From contig NZ_CANLOZ010000004.1 of assembly GCF_947492965.1 (NCBI RefSeq), positions 124,001 through 188,000 on the forward strand: a stretch of DNA of 64,000 nt. The letters run 5' to 3'. This document shows positions 1-9,900 of the stretch, piece after piece. The notes beneath the pieces are model-generated. The model saw nothing but the letters and a program-made list of their open reading frames with translations. It was not told the DNA's origin and did not search any database. This DNA is from an uncultured Aquimarina sp. Lineage in GTDB: Bacteria > Bacteroidota > Bacteroidia > Flavobacteriales > Flavobacteriaceae. Every line of letters begins with the position of its first letter. Position 1 is the stretch's first letter. Position numbers and translations under genes: made by a program.

Positions 1-2918
1 TTAAAGCAGCAAATGGAGAAAATGTAAAAATCAAGGCAACAAAGTTTATAAATGGATGGCAATTACATGCAGGTAATATTTATAAAGCTTCTGTTAATAT
101 GACCATTGAAGAAAGGTTCCGGAATGTGTACCATAATCAGCAATATATGGATTTGGCGCGATGGCCAAATAATGTTGATAATAATAGATTTACGGTAGAT
201 TGTAAGTTTGTTGATAATGGGGGTAGTAATTATTTCAGTGTTTCAGGGGTACCAAACTTCGATTGGACAGGCGGATTAGTGTATTATATAGGAGGACATT
301 CTGGTACAAGTTGGACGAGAAGAATTACTCGTAGTACCGGAAATAGAATTGAACATGCAGGAGTGAATATTAATAAATGGCCATTCAATCCTCATAACCC
401 GACAATTGTAAGAAATGGACATAGAGGACAATTGTATCTGTTTAATAAGTTAGAAGCCTTAGATTATGCCAGAGAATGGTATTATGATACTTCTACTAAA
501 ACGCTTTATTTTCAGCCAGCTAATGGTAAAAAACCTGCTAATAATACTGTAGAGTATGCTACTCGTAAATTTATTGCTGAAATAAAAGGAGATTATGTGA
601 AAATTCAGGGTATTGAGTTTTTTGGAGGAAGTGTAAAGATCAATGGACGTTCTAATATCTTTGAGAGTAATAAAGTAATCCATGGTAGCGAAGGTTTTGA
701 TAATATAAATAGTACGAGTGCAGGTGTAGGTGAATCCTCAATTGAAGTTTTAGGACCAAATACCATTATAAGAAATTGTACTGTTAATCATAGTTCTGCA
801 AATGGAATTTCGGTTCAGAGTTGGGCAAATGCTCATAATTCTATTATCGAGAAAAATACTATTTCTAATATCGATTATTTAGGAATTCATGCAACACCAA
901 TTAGAACGAGAGCCAATAATGTAAAAGTCCTAAAGAATAAAATAATCAACTCAGGACGAGATGGAATGTACGTTAGTGGAGATAACTGCGAAGTTGCTTA
1001 TAATGATGTATCGAGAGCGCAGTTAATTAATGCTGATTCAGGAGTTTTTTATACGGTTGGTGACGATAGACGAAAAGGAACAGAAATCCATCATAATTGG
1101 TTTCATGATTCAAAACCACCTTCATATGCTGGAAATAAAGCGGCTGGGATATACCTAGATAATAATAGTAAAGGATATGTTGTCCATCATAATGTAGTTT
1201 GGAATGTATCCTGGACCGGTTATCAGGTAAACTGGAATAATGAACATTTAGACTTTTTTCATAACACTATCTGGAATGCAGGAGAAGCAATGGGTTCATG
1301 GGTAAATGGTTATCCACAAAGTAATAATAGAGTTTATAATAATTATTCGAATAAAGAGGGATGGCATGAAGCTCCAGGATTTGATTACAAGAATAATATT
1401 ATAAGTGCTACTTCTCCATTTGAGAATGCAAATGGTCTAAATTTTATGCCAAAATCTAATGGATCTGTAGTAAATAGTGGAAGAGTAATTGCAGGATTCG
1501 AAAAAGCTTATAAAGGTTCTGCACCAGATATTGGAGCTTACGAACGAGGAGGAACGAGATGGACCGCAGGAATTGATGCAATAGAAGATACAGGAGAAGG
1601 AGATGTAGCTAATGATCAAATAGCATTTATCAATCCTTCCACTACAATTGCTTCTCAAACTTCCTATGATTTTGAAGTACAATACAGTGCAGATTCCAAT
1701 AGAGATATTGTGGTACAGTTTTGGTCAGCTACCGAATGGTTAGGTCAAAAGAGAATTACTGTTGGAAGTGGTTCTGATACAGCTAGAATCACCGTAGAAT
1801 TGCCTACTGTGCCTAATCCAGGGACTGGCTATGTTTATAAAGCAGATATTAGACCTGTAGGAACTAGTTGGCAAGAGGCAATTGATACAGATCAGATTAA
1901 TAATGTAACTGTGCAAGGCCAAATATTTGAAGATAAAATATCTTTTAGTAATTCTCCGAATAGTATGGTACAAGCCACTTCTTATACTTTAGATGTAAAC
2001 TATGCGGCTTCTTCTAATAGAGAAATTGTAATGTCTTTTTGGTCAGCTACAGGATGGATTGCAGCGCAAGAGGAAGTAGTAGCAGCTGGAAATGGATCTA
2101 AAGCAATTACAATCGATCTTCCGAATATGCCACAACCTGGCCCAGGATATTTATTTAAGGTTCATATTAGACCTGTAGGAACCGGTTGGCAAGATGCATT
2201 AGCTGCTGACCAGACAAATGATATTACGATTACTAAGCTTTTTACGCAGTTAATCCCAAATGGTATTTACCATATTGAATCTCCTCAGAATAATGAAAGA
2301 TTATTAGCTCGTGCCTTAGAAAGTCATAGTGCTAGAATGTATAAACCAGCAAATTTTGATGATCAGAAATGGGAGATTAAGCATGTAAGCGATAATTCAT
2401 ATACCATTAAGAATGTTGGGACTAACAGATATTTAGAAGTTCCTTATGCTCGTTGTGAAAATGGAAGTAATGTGGGTACTTGGATCAATGATGTAGATTC
2501 TCATAAGAAATGGAAAATCGTTAAGAATGGGAACGATATTTATGGAATAAAACCAATGCATTGTCTATCGAGAGGTTTGGACAGAGCAGGAGGAGAAGTT
2601 GGAGCAAATGCTATTATTTGGAATTACAGTAGTACCAATGCAAATCAAAAATGGAAGATTTTATCTGTTGGAAACAGACAGGATCCTACATCAGATAATT
2701 CATTAGTAGCTGTATACCCAAACCCTTCCAAAGAATCTATTACTATTCTAGGAGTTGAGGCTAATGATATTATCACCATTTATGATATCACCGGAAAAAC
2801 AATTAAGAAATCCAAACTAATTTCGGTAGATGAATTGATATCAATTTCAGATATGGAATCTGGAGTTTATATCTTGTCTGTCTTCGGAAAGAGTAAAACA
2901 CAATTTGTAAAAGAGTAA
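1..2918 (+). CDS. Secreted right-handed beta-helix protein with ricin-type lectin and T9SS domain (5' end cut by window)
   Basis: The reading frame is already open at the third base, and the residues before the first internal ATG (position 99) align with the paralogue downstream (both reach a DLARWPNN motif), so the true start lies outside the window. Order of parts: parallel beta-helix to about base 1545, with many N-rich turns and HHN motifs; two copies of an about 100-residue beta-sandwich module (bases 1618-1915 and 1930-2235, each with FWSxTxW and RPVGTxWQ); a ricin-type beta-trefoil lectin-like domain (2240-2668, QKW repeats); and a T9SS type A sorting domain (YPNPSKES to the C-terminus). 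The ARWPN motif and fold resemble polysaccharide lyase 6 and glycosidase families such as GH141/GH120, but I cannot assign a substrate. Likely a secreted or surface-attached carbohydrate-active enzyme of the island that follows. Confidence 0.85.
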   Translation, partial: KAANGENVKIKATKFINGWQLHAGNIYKASVNMTIEERFRNVYHNQQYMDLARWPNNVDNNRFTVDCKFVDNGGSNYFSVSGVPNFDWTGGLVYYIGGHSGTSWTRRITRSTGNRIEHAGVNINKWPFNPHNPTIVRNGHRGQLYLFNKLEALDYAREWYYDTSTKTLYFQPANGKKPANNTVEYATRKFIAEIKGDYVKIQGIEFFGGSVKINGRSNIFESNKVIHGSEGFDNINSTSAGVGESSIEVLGPNTIIRNCTVNHSSANGISVQSWANAHNSIIEKNTISNIDYLGIHATPIRTRANNVKVLKNKIINSGRDGMYVSGDNCEVAYNDVSRAQLINADSGVFYTVGDDRRKGTEIHHNWFHDSKPPSYAGNKAAGIYLDNNSKGYVVHHNVVWNVSWTGYQVNWNNEHLDFFHNTIWNAGEAMGSWVNGYPQSNNRVYNNYSNKEGWHEAPGFDYKNNIISATSPFENANGLNFMPKSNGSVVNSGRVIAGFEKAYKGSAPDIGAYERGGTRWTAGIDAIEDTGEGDVANDQIAFINPSTTIASQTSYDFEVQYSADSNRDIVVQFWSATEWLGQKRITVGSGSDTARITVELPTVPNPGTGYVYKADIRPVGTSWQEAIDTDQINNVTVQGQIFEDKISFSNSPNSMVQATSYTLDVNYAASSNREIVMSFWSATGWIAAQEEVVAAGNGSKAITIDLPNMPQPGPGYLFKVHIRPVGTGWQDALAADQTNDITITKLFTQLIPNGIYHIESPQNNERLLARALESHSARMYKPANFDDQKWEIKHVSDNSYTIKNVGTNRYLEVPYARCENGSNVGTWINDVDSHKKWKIVKNGNDIYGIKPMHCLSRGLDRAGGEVGANAIIWNYSSTNANQKWKILSVGNRQDPTSDNSLVAVYPNPSKESITILGVEANDIITIYDITGKTIKKSKLISVDELISISDMESGVYILSVFGKSKTQFVKE
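1609..2918 (+). repeat. Long direct repeat, copy 1 (beta-sandwich, lectin and sorting modules)
   Basis: This 3' part of the first beta-helix gene aligns without a visible gap with the 3' part of the next gene at a constant offset of 3574 bases. The lectin and sorting portions (from about 2240) differ only at scattered, mostly silent positions, while the beta-helix portions of the two genes are much more diverged. Confidence 0.85.
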
Positions 2919-3159
2919 CATACTCTGAGAACTATTCAATTCAAAGAAAACATTCCTTATGCGGTTATCAAGAATATGGTAAGCGCGTAAGGTGATGTTA
3001 GCGAACTAAACCGATTGATATTTTAGATCAAAATTTTTAGGGAAATTATCTTTATCCAGAGCAAAAAAAATCTTGATATAGTCCTAAATTATATAATGGT
3101 CTCAAAATATCCAACGAATTCTTTTTGAATCCTAGCGATTAATAAAATAGAAAAACAAC

Positions 3160-3186
3160 TTTTAAATGTAGTTTATACATTTAAAA
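3160..3186. promoter_or_regulatory. Perfect inverted repeat upstream of the second beta-helix gene
   Basis: Arms TTTTAAATGTA and TACATTTAAAA (11 bp each) match perfectly around the loop GTTTA, ending 21 bases before the start codon. It could be a dimeric regulator site or a hairpin in the mRNA leader. The rest of the 289-base gap after the first gene shows nothing else I can identify. Confidence 0.5.
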
Positions 3187-3207
3187 ACCAAAAACTACTC
3201 AAAAACC

Positions 3208-6200
3208 ATGAAAACTAACCAAAAACTTCAATTCATATTGCAAAAATATGTTTTGATATTATTCTTAACGCTAGCGTCATCGTTATGTGCTAAGAATATT
3301 TATGTTTCCAAGAACGGGAACGATAATAATCCCGGAACCCAAACTAAACCATATAAGACGATTGCAAAAGCTTCTTCGGTTGCTCAAGCAGGAGATGTGG
3401 TGATCATTGGAGGAGGAACGTATGAAGAATTGTTACAACCTGCACGGTCTGGAACAGCAGGAAATCCAATAATATACAGATCCAAGACAGGAGAAAAGGT
3501 AATCATAACAGCAATGCAAGCTGTTAACAATTGGACGAAAGACCAAGGAAAGATCTATAAAGCACAAGTGTCTTGGGATTTAGGACAAGATAACATGGCA
3601 CTACATAAGGATCAACTGATGGATCTTGCTAGATGGCCCAACAATGTAACCCAAAACCTATTCGAGCGTGATTATTTACCTGCTTGTAATCGAGGTGCCG
3701 CAGGTGGTGGAAAAACTTGGTTAAATTATAATGGAAGTCAATCCAATGGGCATGCGACAAGTATTCCTCATGCTGGTAAATGGGAAAATGGAGGTTCGAT
3801 TCACTTTTATGGTGGAGCAGGATTTTTAGCCTGGACAGATTATGTAACCAATTCCTCTTCAAATAGAGTAGACTTCAAATTGCAAAGAGCACAAAACTGG
3901 ATTCAATTAAGACATAATCCTGGATATACTGGACACGGTATCAAAAAAGGAGAGTTTTTTCTTCAAGGGATAAAAGAGGCTTTGGATTATAAAAATGAGT
4001 GGTTTTATGATAAAAAAAATAAAACACTTTATGTTCAAATTGAAGGTGGAGGAGCACCAGCAAACAATTCTATTCGTTTTAGAAGAAGAACACAAACTAT
4101 AAATCTAAATAAAAATTACATTCACATTGAAGGAATAGCTGTTTTTGGCGGTTCCATTGATATTAGTGGTAATAATAATAAGTTGTACGCGGTTTCAAGT
4201 TTTTATGGTAATCATACTTTAGGTGTTATCAATGGGTTTGACTCAAGACGACAAAGTGTTCTGATCACTGGTAATAGAAACCTTATCGAAAAATGCGAAA
4301 TTGCTTGGGGAGCAGGAAACGGAGTTTATGATAAAGGGGATGATAATAGATTGTTGAATTCTTATGTTCATGATTTTAATTATTTAGGAAACTATGATTG
4401 TGTGCTAAATACTCGTGGAGCAAAACGAGGAAAATATAGAAACAATACCCTAACTAGAGCTGGTAAAGATGTAATTCAAGCATATGTTGATGGTGGAGAG
4501 TTTGCATATAATGATATCAGTCATAATAACTTTATCGCCGATGATGGAGGACTACTTTATACGACTAATGCAAGAGCTGCTAAATCATCTATTCATCATA
4601 ATACTTTTCATGACTCTAAAGCTCGAACTGGTAGATTTAAAGGAGCAGGAATTTATTTAGATAACGATTCTAAAAATTGGGATGTCCACCATAATGTTGT
4701 ATGGAACACTAAATGGACCAACATACAGATTAATTGGGATGGCACAAACCTCAATATTTTCAATAACACCTTTGCTAAAGGTTCTGCAACCATGGGAGCA
4801 TGGCACAAACCAGGTACTCAATTCAGTAATGTAAAAGTTTGGAATAACATTACAGATAAAGAAGCTACAGATCAAGATGGAAATCAAGAAACTGAAAGTA
4901 CTTGGGAGCCACAGTCCGATAAGCAGAATAACTTAGTAAGCAGCAATTCTTTTAAAAACTATAATAATAATGATTATACCCTAAAATCAGGAGCTCAAGC
5001 AATTGATTACGGAAGAGTGATTAGTGGATATACAGATGGTTATCAAGGAAACAAGCCTGATGTAGGAGCTTATGAATTTGGTGTACCACCATTTAGAACA
5101 GGAATCAACTGGAATGCAGATTTAGGTCCTACAGGAAATGGATGCTATGGACTACCAGGAGAAGATTGTAATGTTGGTACTACTCCTGATGAGGTTACTT
5201 TTGTAAATCCAGCAACGACTATTCAACCACAAACTTCCTACGATTTTAAAGTGAATTATAGTGCTTCCACGAATAGAGAAATTGTGGTAGAATTTTGGTC
5301 ATCAACTGGCTGGTTAGGTCAGCAGATGGTTACCGTGAATGCAGGAACAGGAACAGCAAATGTTACCGTTGATTTAGCATCTGCACCAACTCCAGGTACT
5401 GGATATATCTACAAAGCACATATAAGACCAGTAGGAACTACTTGGCAAGAAGCTATCGATAGAGATCAGGTAGAAAATGTAACTGTTGCGAACCAAACAT
5501 TTGCAGATAAGGTTTCCTTTAGCAATGCACCAACTACTATTGTACAAGCTACTTCATATTCATTTGATATTAATTATGAAGCTTCGACCACCAGAGATAT
5601 CATCGTAGAGTTTTGGTCATCTACAGGTTGGATTGCACAACAAAATGAGCAAGTTGCTAAAGGTTCAGGTACAAAAACAATTACTGTTAACCTACCTAGT
5701 TTGCCTGCAGCAGGAAGCGGATACGTTTATAAAGTTCATATTAGACCATTAAATTCCTCTTGGCAAGATGCTATTACTAGAGATCAGGTAAATAATGTGA
5801 CAGTAAATGCTCGTTTTACTCAGTTGATTCCAAATGGTATTTATCATATAGAATCTCCTCAGAATAATGAAAGATTATTAGCTCGTGCCTTAGAAAGCCA
5901 TAGTGCCAGAATGCATAAGCCAGCAAATTTTGATGATCAGAAATGGGAGATCAAGCATGTGAGTGATAATTCATATACCATTAGAAACGTGGGGACTAAT
6001 AGATATTTAGAAGTTCCTTATGCTCGTTGCGAAAATGGAACCAATGTTGCCACATGGACCGATGATGTAGATTCACATAAGAAATGGAAAATCGTTACGA
6101 ATGGCAACGGTATTTATGGGATAAAACCAATGCATTGTCTATCGAGAGGTTTGGACAGAGCAGGAGGAGCAGTTGGAGCAAATGCTATTATCTGGAATTA

Positions 6201-6492
6201 TAGTAGTACCAATGCAAATCAAAAGTGGAAGATTTTATCTGATGGAAACAGACAAGATCCGACAACAGATAATTCATTATTAGCGGTATATCCAAATCCA
6301 TCCAAAGAATCGATCGCTATTCTAGGAGTAGAGGCTAATGATATTGTTACCATTTATGATATCACTGGTAAGACAATTAAGAGAGCGAAGCTAACTTCTG
6401 TAGATGAATCGATATCTATTTCAGATATGGAATCAGGAGTCTATATCTTATCTGTTTTCGGAAAGAGTAAAACACAATTTGTAAAAGAGTAA
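3208..6492 (+). CDS. Secreted right-handed beta-helix protein with ricin-type lectin and T9SS domain
   Basis: Full-length 1094-residue paralogue of the truncated gene before it. Signal peptide about 1-28; the mature N-terminus IYVSKNGNDNNPGT...PYKTI is typical of parallel beta-helix (PbH1) carbohydrate-active enzymes. Beta-helix about 30-620; two repeated beta-sandwich modules about 662-760 and 766-867 (FWSSTGW, RPxxxxWQ); ricin-like beta-trefoil about 870-1010; T9SS type A sorting domain about 1023-1094. Fold and DLARWPNN motif recall PL6 lyases and GH141/GH120-type glycosidases; the substrate cannot be read from sequence alone. Secreted through Sec and T9SS, probably surface-anchored. Together with the neighbouring GH16 and DUF5060 proteins it likely acts on a marine polysaccharide (inference). 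Confidence 0.88.
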   Translation: MKTNQKLQFILQKYVLILFLTLASSLCAKNIYVSKNGNDNNPGTQTKPYKTIAKASSVAQAGDVVIIGGGTYEELLQPARSGTAGNPIIYRSKTGEKVIITAMQAVNNWTKDQGKIYKAQVSWDLGQDNMALHKDQLMDLARWPNNVTQNLFERDYLPACNRGAAGGGKTWLNYNGSQSNGHATSIPHAGKWENGGSIHFYGGAGFLAWTDYVTNSSSNRVDFKLQRAQNWIQLRHNPGYTGHGIKKGEFFLQGIKEALDYKNEWFYDKKNKTLYVQIEGGGAPANNSIRFRRRTQTINLNKNYIHIEGIAVFGGSIDISGNNNKLYAVSSFYGNHTLGVINGFDSRRQSVLITGNRNLIEKCEIAWGAGNGVYDKGDDNRLLNSYVHDFNYLGNYDCVLNTRGAKRGKYRNNTLTRAGKDVIQAYVDGGEFAYNDISHNNFIADDGGLLYTTNARAAKSSIHHNTFHDSKARTGRFKGAGIYLDNDSKNWDVHHNVVWNTKWTNIQINWDGTNLNIFNNTFAKGSATMGAWHKPGTQFSNVKVWNNITDKEATDQDGNQETESTWEPQSDKQNNLVSSNSFKNYNNNDYTLKSGAQAIDYGRVISGYTDGYQGNKPDVGAYEFGVPPFRTGINWNADLGPTGNGCYGLPGEDCNVGTTPDEVTFVNPATTIQPQTSYDFKVNYSASTNREIVVEFWSSTGWLGQQMVTVNAGTGTANVTVDLASAPTPGTGYIYKAHIRPVGTTWQEAIDRDQVENVTVANQTFADKVSFSNAPTTIVQATSYSFDINYEASTTRDIIVEFWSSTGWIAQQNEQVAKGSGTKTITVNLPSLPAAGSGYVYKVHIRPLNSSWQDAITRDQVNNVTVNARFTQLIPNGIYHIESPQNNERLLARALESHSARMHKPANFDDQKWEIKHVSDNSYTIRNVGTNRYLEVPYARCENGTNVATWTDDVDSHKKWKIVTNGNGIYGIKPMHCLSRGLDRAGGAVGANAIIWNYSSTNANQKWKILSDGNRQDPTTDNSLLAVYPNPSKESIAILGVEANDIVTIYDITGKTIKRAKLTSVDESISISDMESGVYILSVFGKSKTQFVKE
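5183..6492 (+). repeat. Long direct repeat, copy 2 (beta-sandwich, lectin and sorting modules)
   Basis: Counterpart of the repeat ending at 2918, at constant offset 3574. Near-identity of the last roughly 680 bases points to recent duplication or ongoing gene conversion between the two tandem genes. Confidence 0.85.
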
Positions 6493-6944
6493 ATCAACTA
6501 AAATAATTTCAGAACCTATAACAATGGGGAGATGAATCCTTCTCAATACCTCTTTTTCGATTCTTAAAATATTTTGTAAACAATAAACAAATAAGTTAAA
6601 TAAAAGTTAAAAAATTAAATCAATTTAGTAGGATTATGATACTCAAGGATTCATTTTAAGTAAAAATAGAATAGAATAACATAATGGTTAACTATCGAAT
6701 TCTAGATAAAAGTTAACGAATTCTATTCGCGAAATATCGTTTAATAAATTCTTAAAAAAAACAGAAATTTTTGGCCCTTTAACTCAAGAACTTTTTAAAA
6801 CGTTTAATACGTGTTAAAAGCTGTTAACTGGATGGTTATGTGGATTTTAGCATTGGAATTTAACGCAATAAAATCCGTTCTTTGAGGTCTTACATAAACT
6901 CATACATATTTAAAAACTACACACGCAAAAAACAATTTAAAATT
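6493..6944. other. 452-base non-coding gap with a direct repeat
   Basis: AT-rich gap between two CAZyme genes. It holds two copies of CGAATTCTA at 6696-6704 and 6717-6725 (21 bases apart), each preceded by GTTAAC. No clear terminator for the upstream gene and no confident TAnnTTTG box were found. A start at 6882 (TTG) would add 21 residues ahead of a clean signal peptide and was rejected in favour of 6945. Confidence 0.4.
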
Positions 6945-9900
6945 ATGAAATTAACCAAGTTTAATGCTTTCTTAGCATTGTTATTCTTAGGATTTTTAGT
7001 CCAAGGACAAACCCCAGAAGGAGAATTAAAACGGTGGCATAAAGTCACCTTGACATTTAACGGACCTAATACGTCCGAAACAGCAAGTCCCAATCCATTT
7101 TCAGATTATCGTTTGGATGTAACATTTACACATCAAGGCAGTAATGCCAGTTATACAGTACCAGGATATTTTGCAGCTTGTGGTAATGCAGAAAATAATG
7201 GTTGTAATTCAGGAAATAAGTGGAGAGTACATTTTGCTCCTGATAGAACAGGTACATGGAATTGGTCAGCTTCCTTTAAATCTGGTTCTAATGTAGCTAT
7301 TAATGGAGGAGGTTCTAATGCAGGATTTATGAATGGAGATACTGGATCTTTTAATGTAGCAGAATCAAACAAGTCTGGAAGAGACTTTAGAAGTAAAGAT
7401 CTTGGAAGACTAAAATACATTGGAGAACATTACTTAAAGCATGTTGGATCAAATCCAGGTAGCCCTAACGGACCTTGGTTCGTAAAGGCAGGAGCAGATT
7501 CACCGGAAAATGCGTTCAATTATGTTGATTTTGATGCTACACCAAGTTATAACAACAACCTTAATAAAATAGGAAATAAAACTTGGCAACCACACCAAAG
7601 AGATTATGTAGCCGCTGATGCTTCTGCATATACTTGGGGAAATGGTAAAGGAACCGAAATCTTAGGTATGATCAATTACCTTTCTAGCGAAGGAGCTAAT
7701 GTTGTTTCTTTCCTAACCTGGAATACTTCAGGTGATGGTGGAGCAGTTTTTCCTCATGTACTAAAAGTTTCTGAGCAAGAGTACGGAAATACTTCCAGAG
7801 CACAGCAGTGGAATAAAGTACACCACGATAGATTTGATGTATCTAAAATGGCTCAGTGGGAAAAAGTGATGGAGTATGCCGATAAAAAAGGAGTATATCT
7901 GCACTTTAAAACCATGGAGACAGAAAATGATAATAAAATGGATGGTGATAATTTCGGTAGAGAAAGAAAATTATACTATCGAGAATTAATTGCTAGATTT
8001 AGCCATCATTTGGCATTAAACTGGAACTTAACAGAAGAAACAACGTTAAAAGATCAAGTTGCAAAAGCGACTGCTACCTATATCAAGAATATTGATCCAT
8101 ATGATCACAATATTGTGATTCATACATATCCAAATCAGCAAGATCAACGATATAATCCATTATTAGGAAACAACTCTGATTTAACAGGAGCTTCTATTCA
8201 GACAGGGAAGAACAATGTTCATAATGACGTAAGAAGATGGCTAGAAAAATCCAGAAACTCCGGTAAGAAATGGGTGGTTGCCAATGATGAGCAAGGACCA
8301 GCATCTACAGGAGTTAGAATTTCTGACAAAGAAGTAAGACATAGAATCCTTTGGGCTACTTTAATGGCAGGAGGAACAGGAGTAGAATATTATAGCGGTT
8401 ATACCAATGATGATGGTGATATTAATGGTAATGACCATAGAAAAAGAGGTAATAAATATAAAGAAGGAGGTTACGCTCTTAATTTCTTCAATCGTTACTT
8501 ACAATCTAATATGGTAAATATGGTAAGTTCTGATGGAGTCACATCAGATAGTAATGATTACGTATTTGCTAAGGCAGGAAGTGTATATGCGGTTTATAGA
8601 CCTGATGGTGGATCTACAGGATTAAATTTACCAGGAGGTAATAATAAATATGATGTACAATGGTACAACCCACGTTCTGGTGGGAATTTATCCGCGAAAC
8701 AAACACTAGGAAACAATTTAGTTGCTCCAGATAATAATGACTGGGTAGCATTAGTAACCAGTAAAGATGGTGATAATAATGGAGGAGGAAATTGTGGTAC
8801 AATTTCTATGCAAGCAATTACAGATTTCCCTACACTTTCGGTTGCTGGTTTTTCACCTGCTTATAAAGATAATGCCCGAAATGCCTTAGCAATTAATGCT
8901 GCACAATACAAAGATAAGTTTGCTGCTGCAGAAGCAACTTTTAATGGAGAATCAGGGACTTATGATATCAATTTAGCTACGCTCACAGAAATTGATGGTG
9001 AATCAACATATAGAGTTTCTGTTAATGGAACACGCATTGGTGAGTTTGTAAACCCAACAACCAGCACGGATTATACTGCATCAGGTACAACTTTTACAGG
9101 TATTCAGGTTACTAAAGGAGATAAAATTAGAGTAGAATTTAACTCTCATACCAATGGTACCATACCAGAAGGTAATAGTACTGCATATTCTAGAGGAAGA
9201 TGGACAGCTTTAAACTTCACTTGTACCGACAACGGAGGTGATGGAGGCGACGGCGGAGACGGCGGTGGCGATGGAGATAACTGTATCCCAACGGAACAAA
9301 ATGGAATCGTAGCCGTAGAAGCAGAGAAGTTTGAAAGCCAAACTAAAGTAGCTGATAGAAAATGGTATGTATTAGATGGTAGTGGGGCTTCAACTCCTAC
9401 ACCAGACCCAGATCCAGATCACTCTAATGGAGCTAGTGGAGGAGGATACTTAGAAATCTTACCAGATACGCGAGTAACTCATAGTGATCCATTAGTAAAT
9501 GGAGTAAGTTTTTCTAATACTCCTGGACAAGTAGCGATCATCGATTACAAAGTTAAGTTTACGAGTGCAGGAAGATATTTTGTATGGGTTAGAGCACATT
9601 CTACTGGATCCGAAGATAATGGAATTCATGTAGGATTAAATGGAAACTGGCCATCATCAGGTGCCAGAATGCAATGGTGTGCTGGTAAAAACCAATGGAC
9701 TTGGGAAAGCAAGCAAAGAACCAATGCAAATCACTGTGGAGAAGCACAAAAGATCTATTTAGACATTCCTTCTGCAGGAGTGCATACAATCTCTTTCTCT
9801 ATGAGAGAAGATGGTTTCGAAATGGATAAATTTGTGTTATCAAAAGCATATAATAAGCCATCAGGTGCAGGACCTGAGGTATTCTATACAGATTGTCAGG

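Noticed and set aside
6882..6944. N-terminal extension of the DUF5060 gene from a TTG at 6882
   Set aside because: The extension is Lys/Tyr-rich without signal character, whereas the ATG at 6945 begins a standard signal peptide.
9235..9280. GC-rich tandem repeat in the DUF5060 gene as a possible mobile or foreign insert
   Set aside because: It encodes a Gly-Asp linker in frame and is explained by low-complexity protein sequence.
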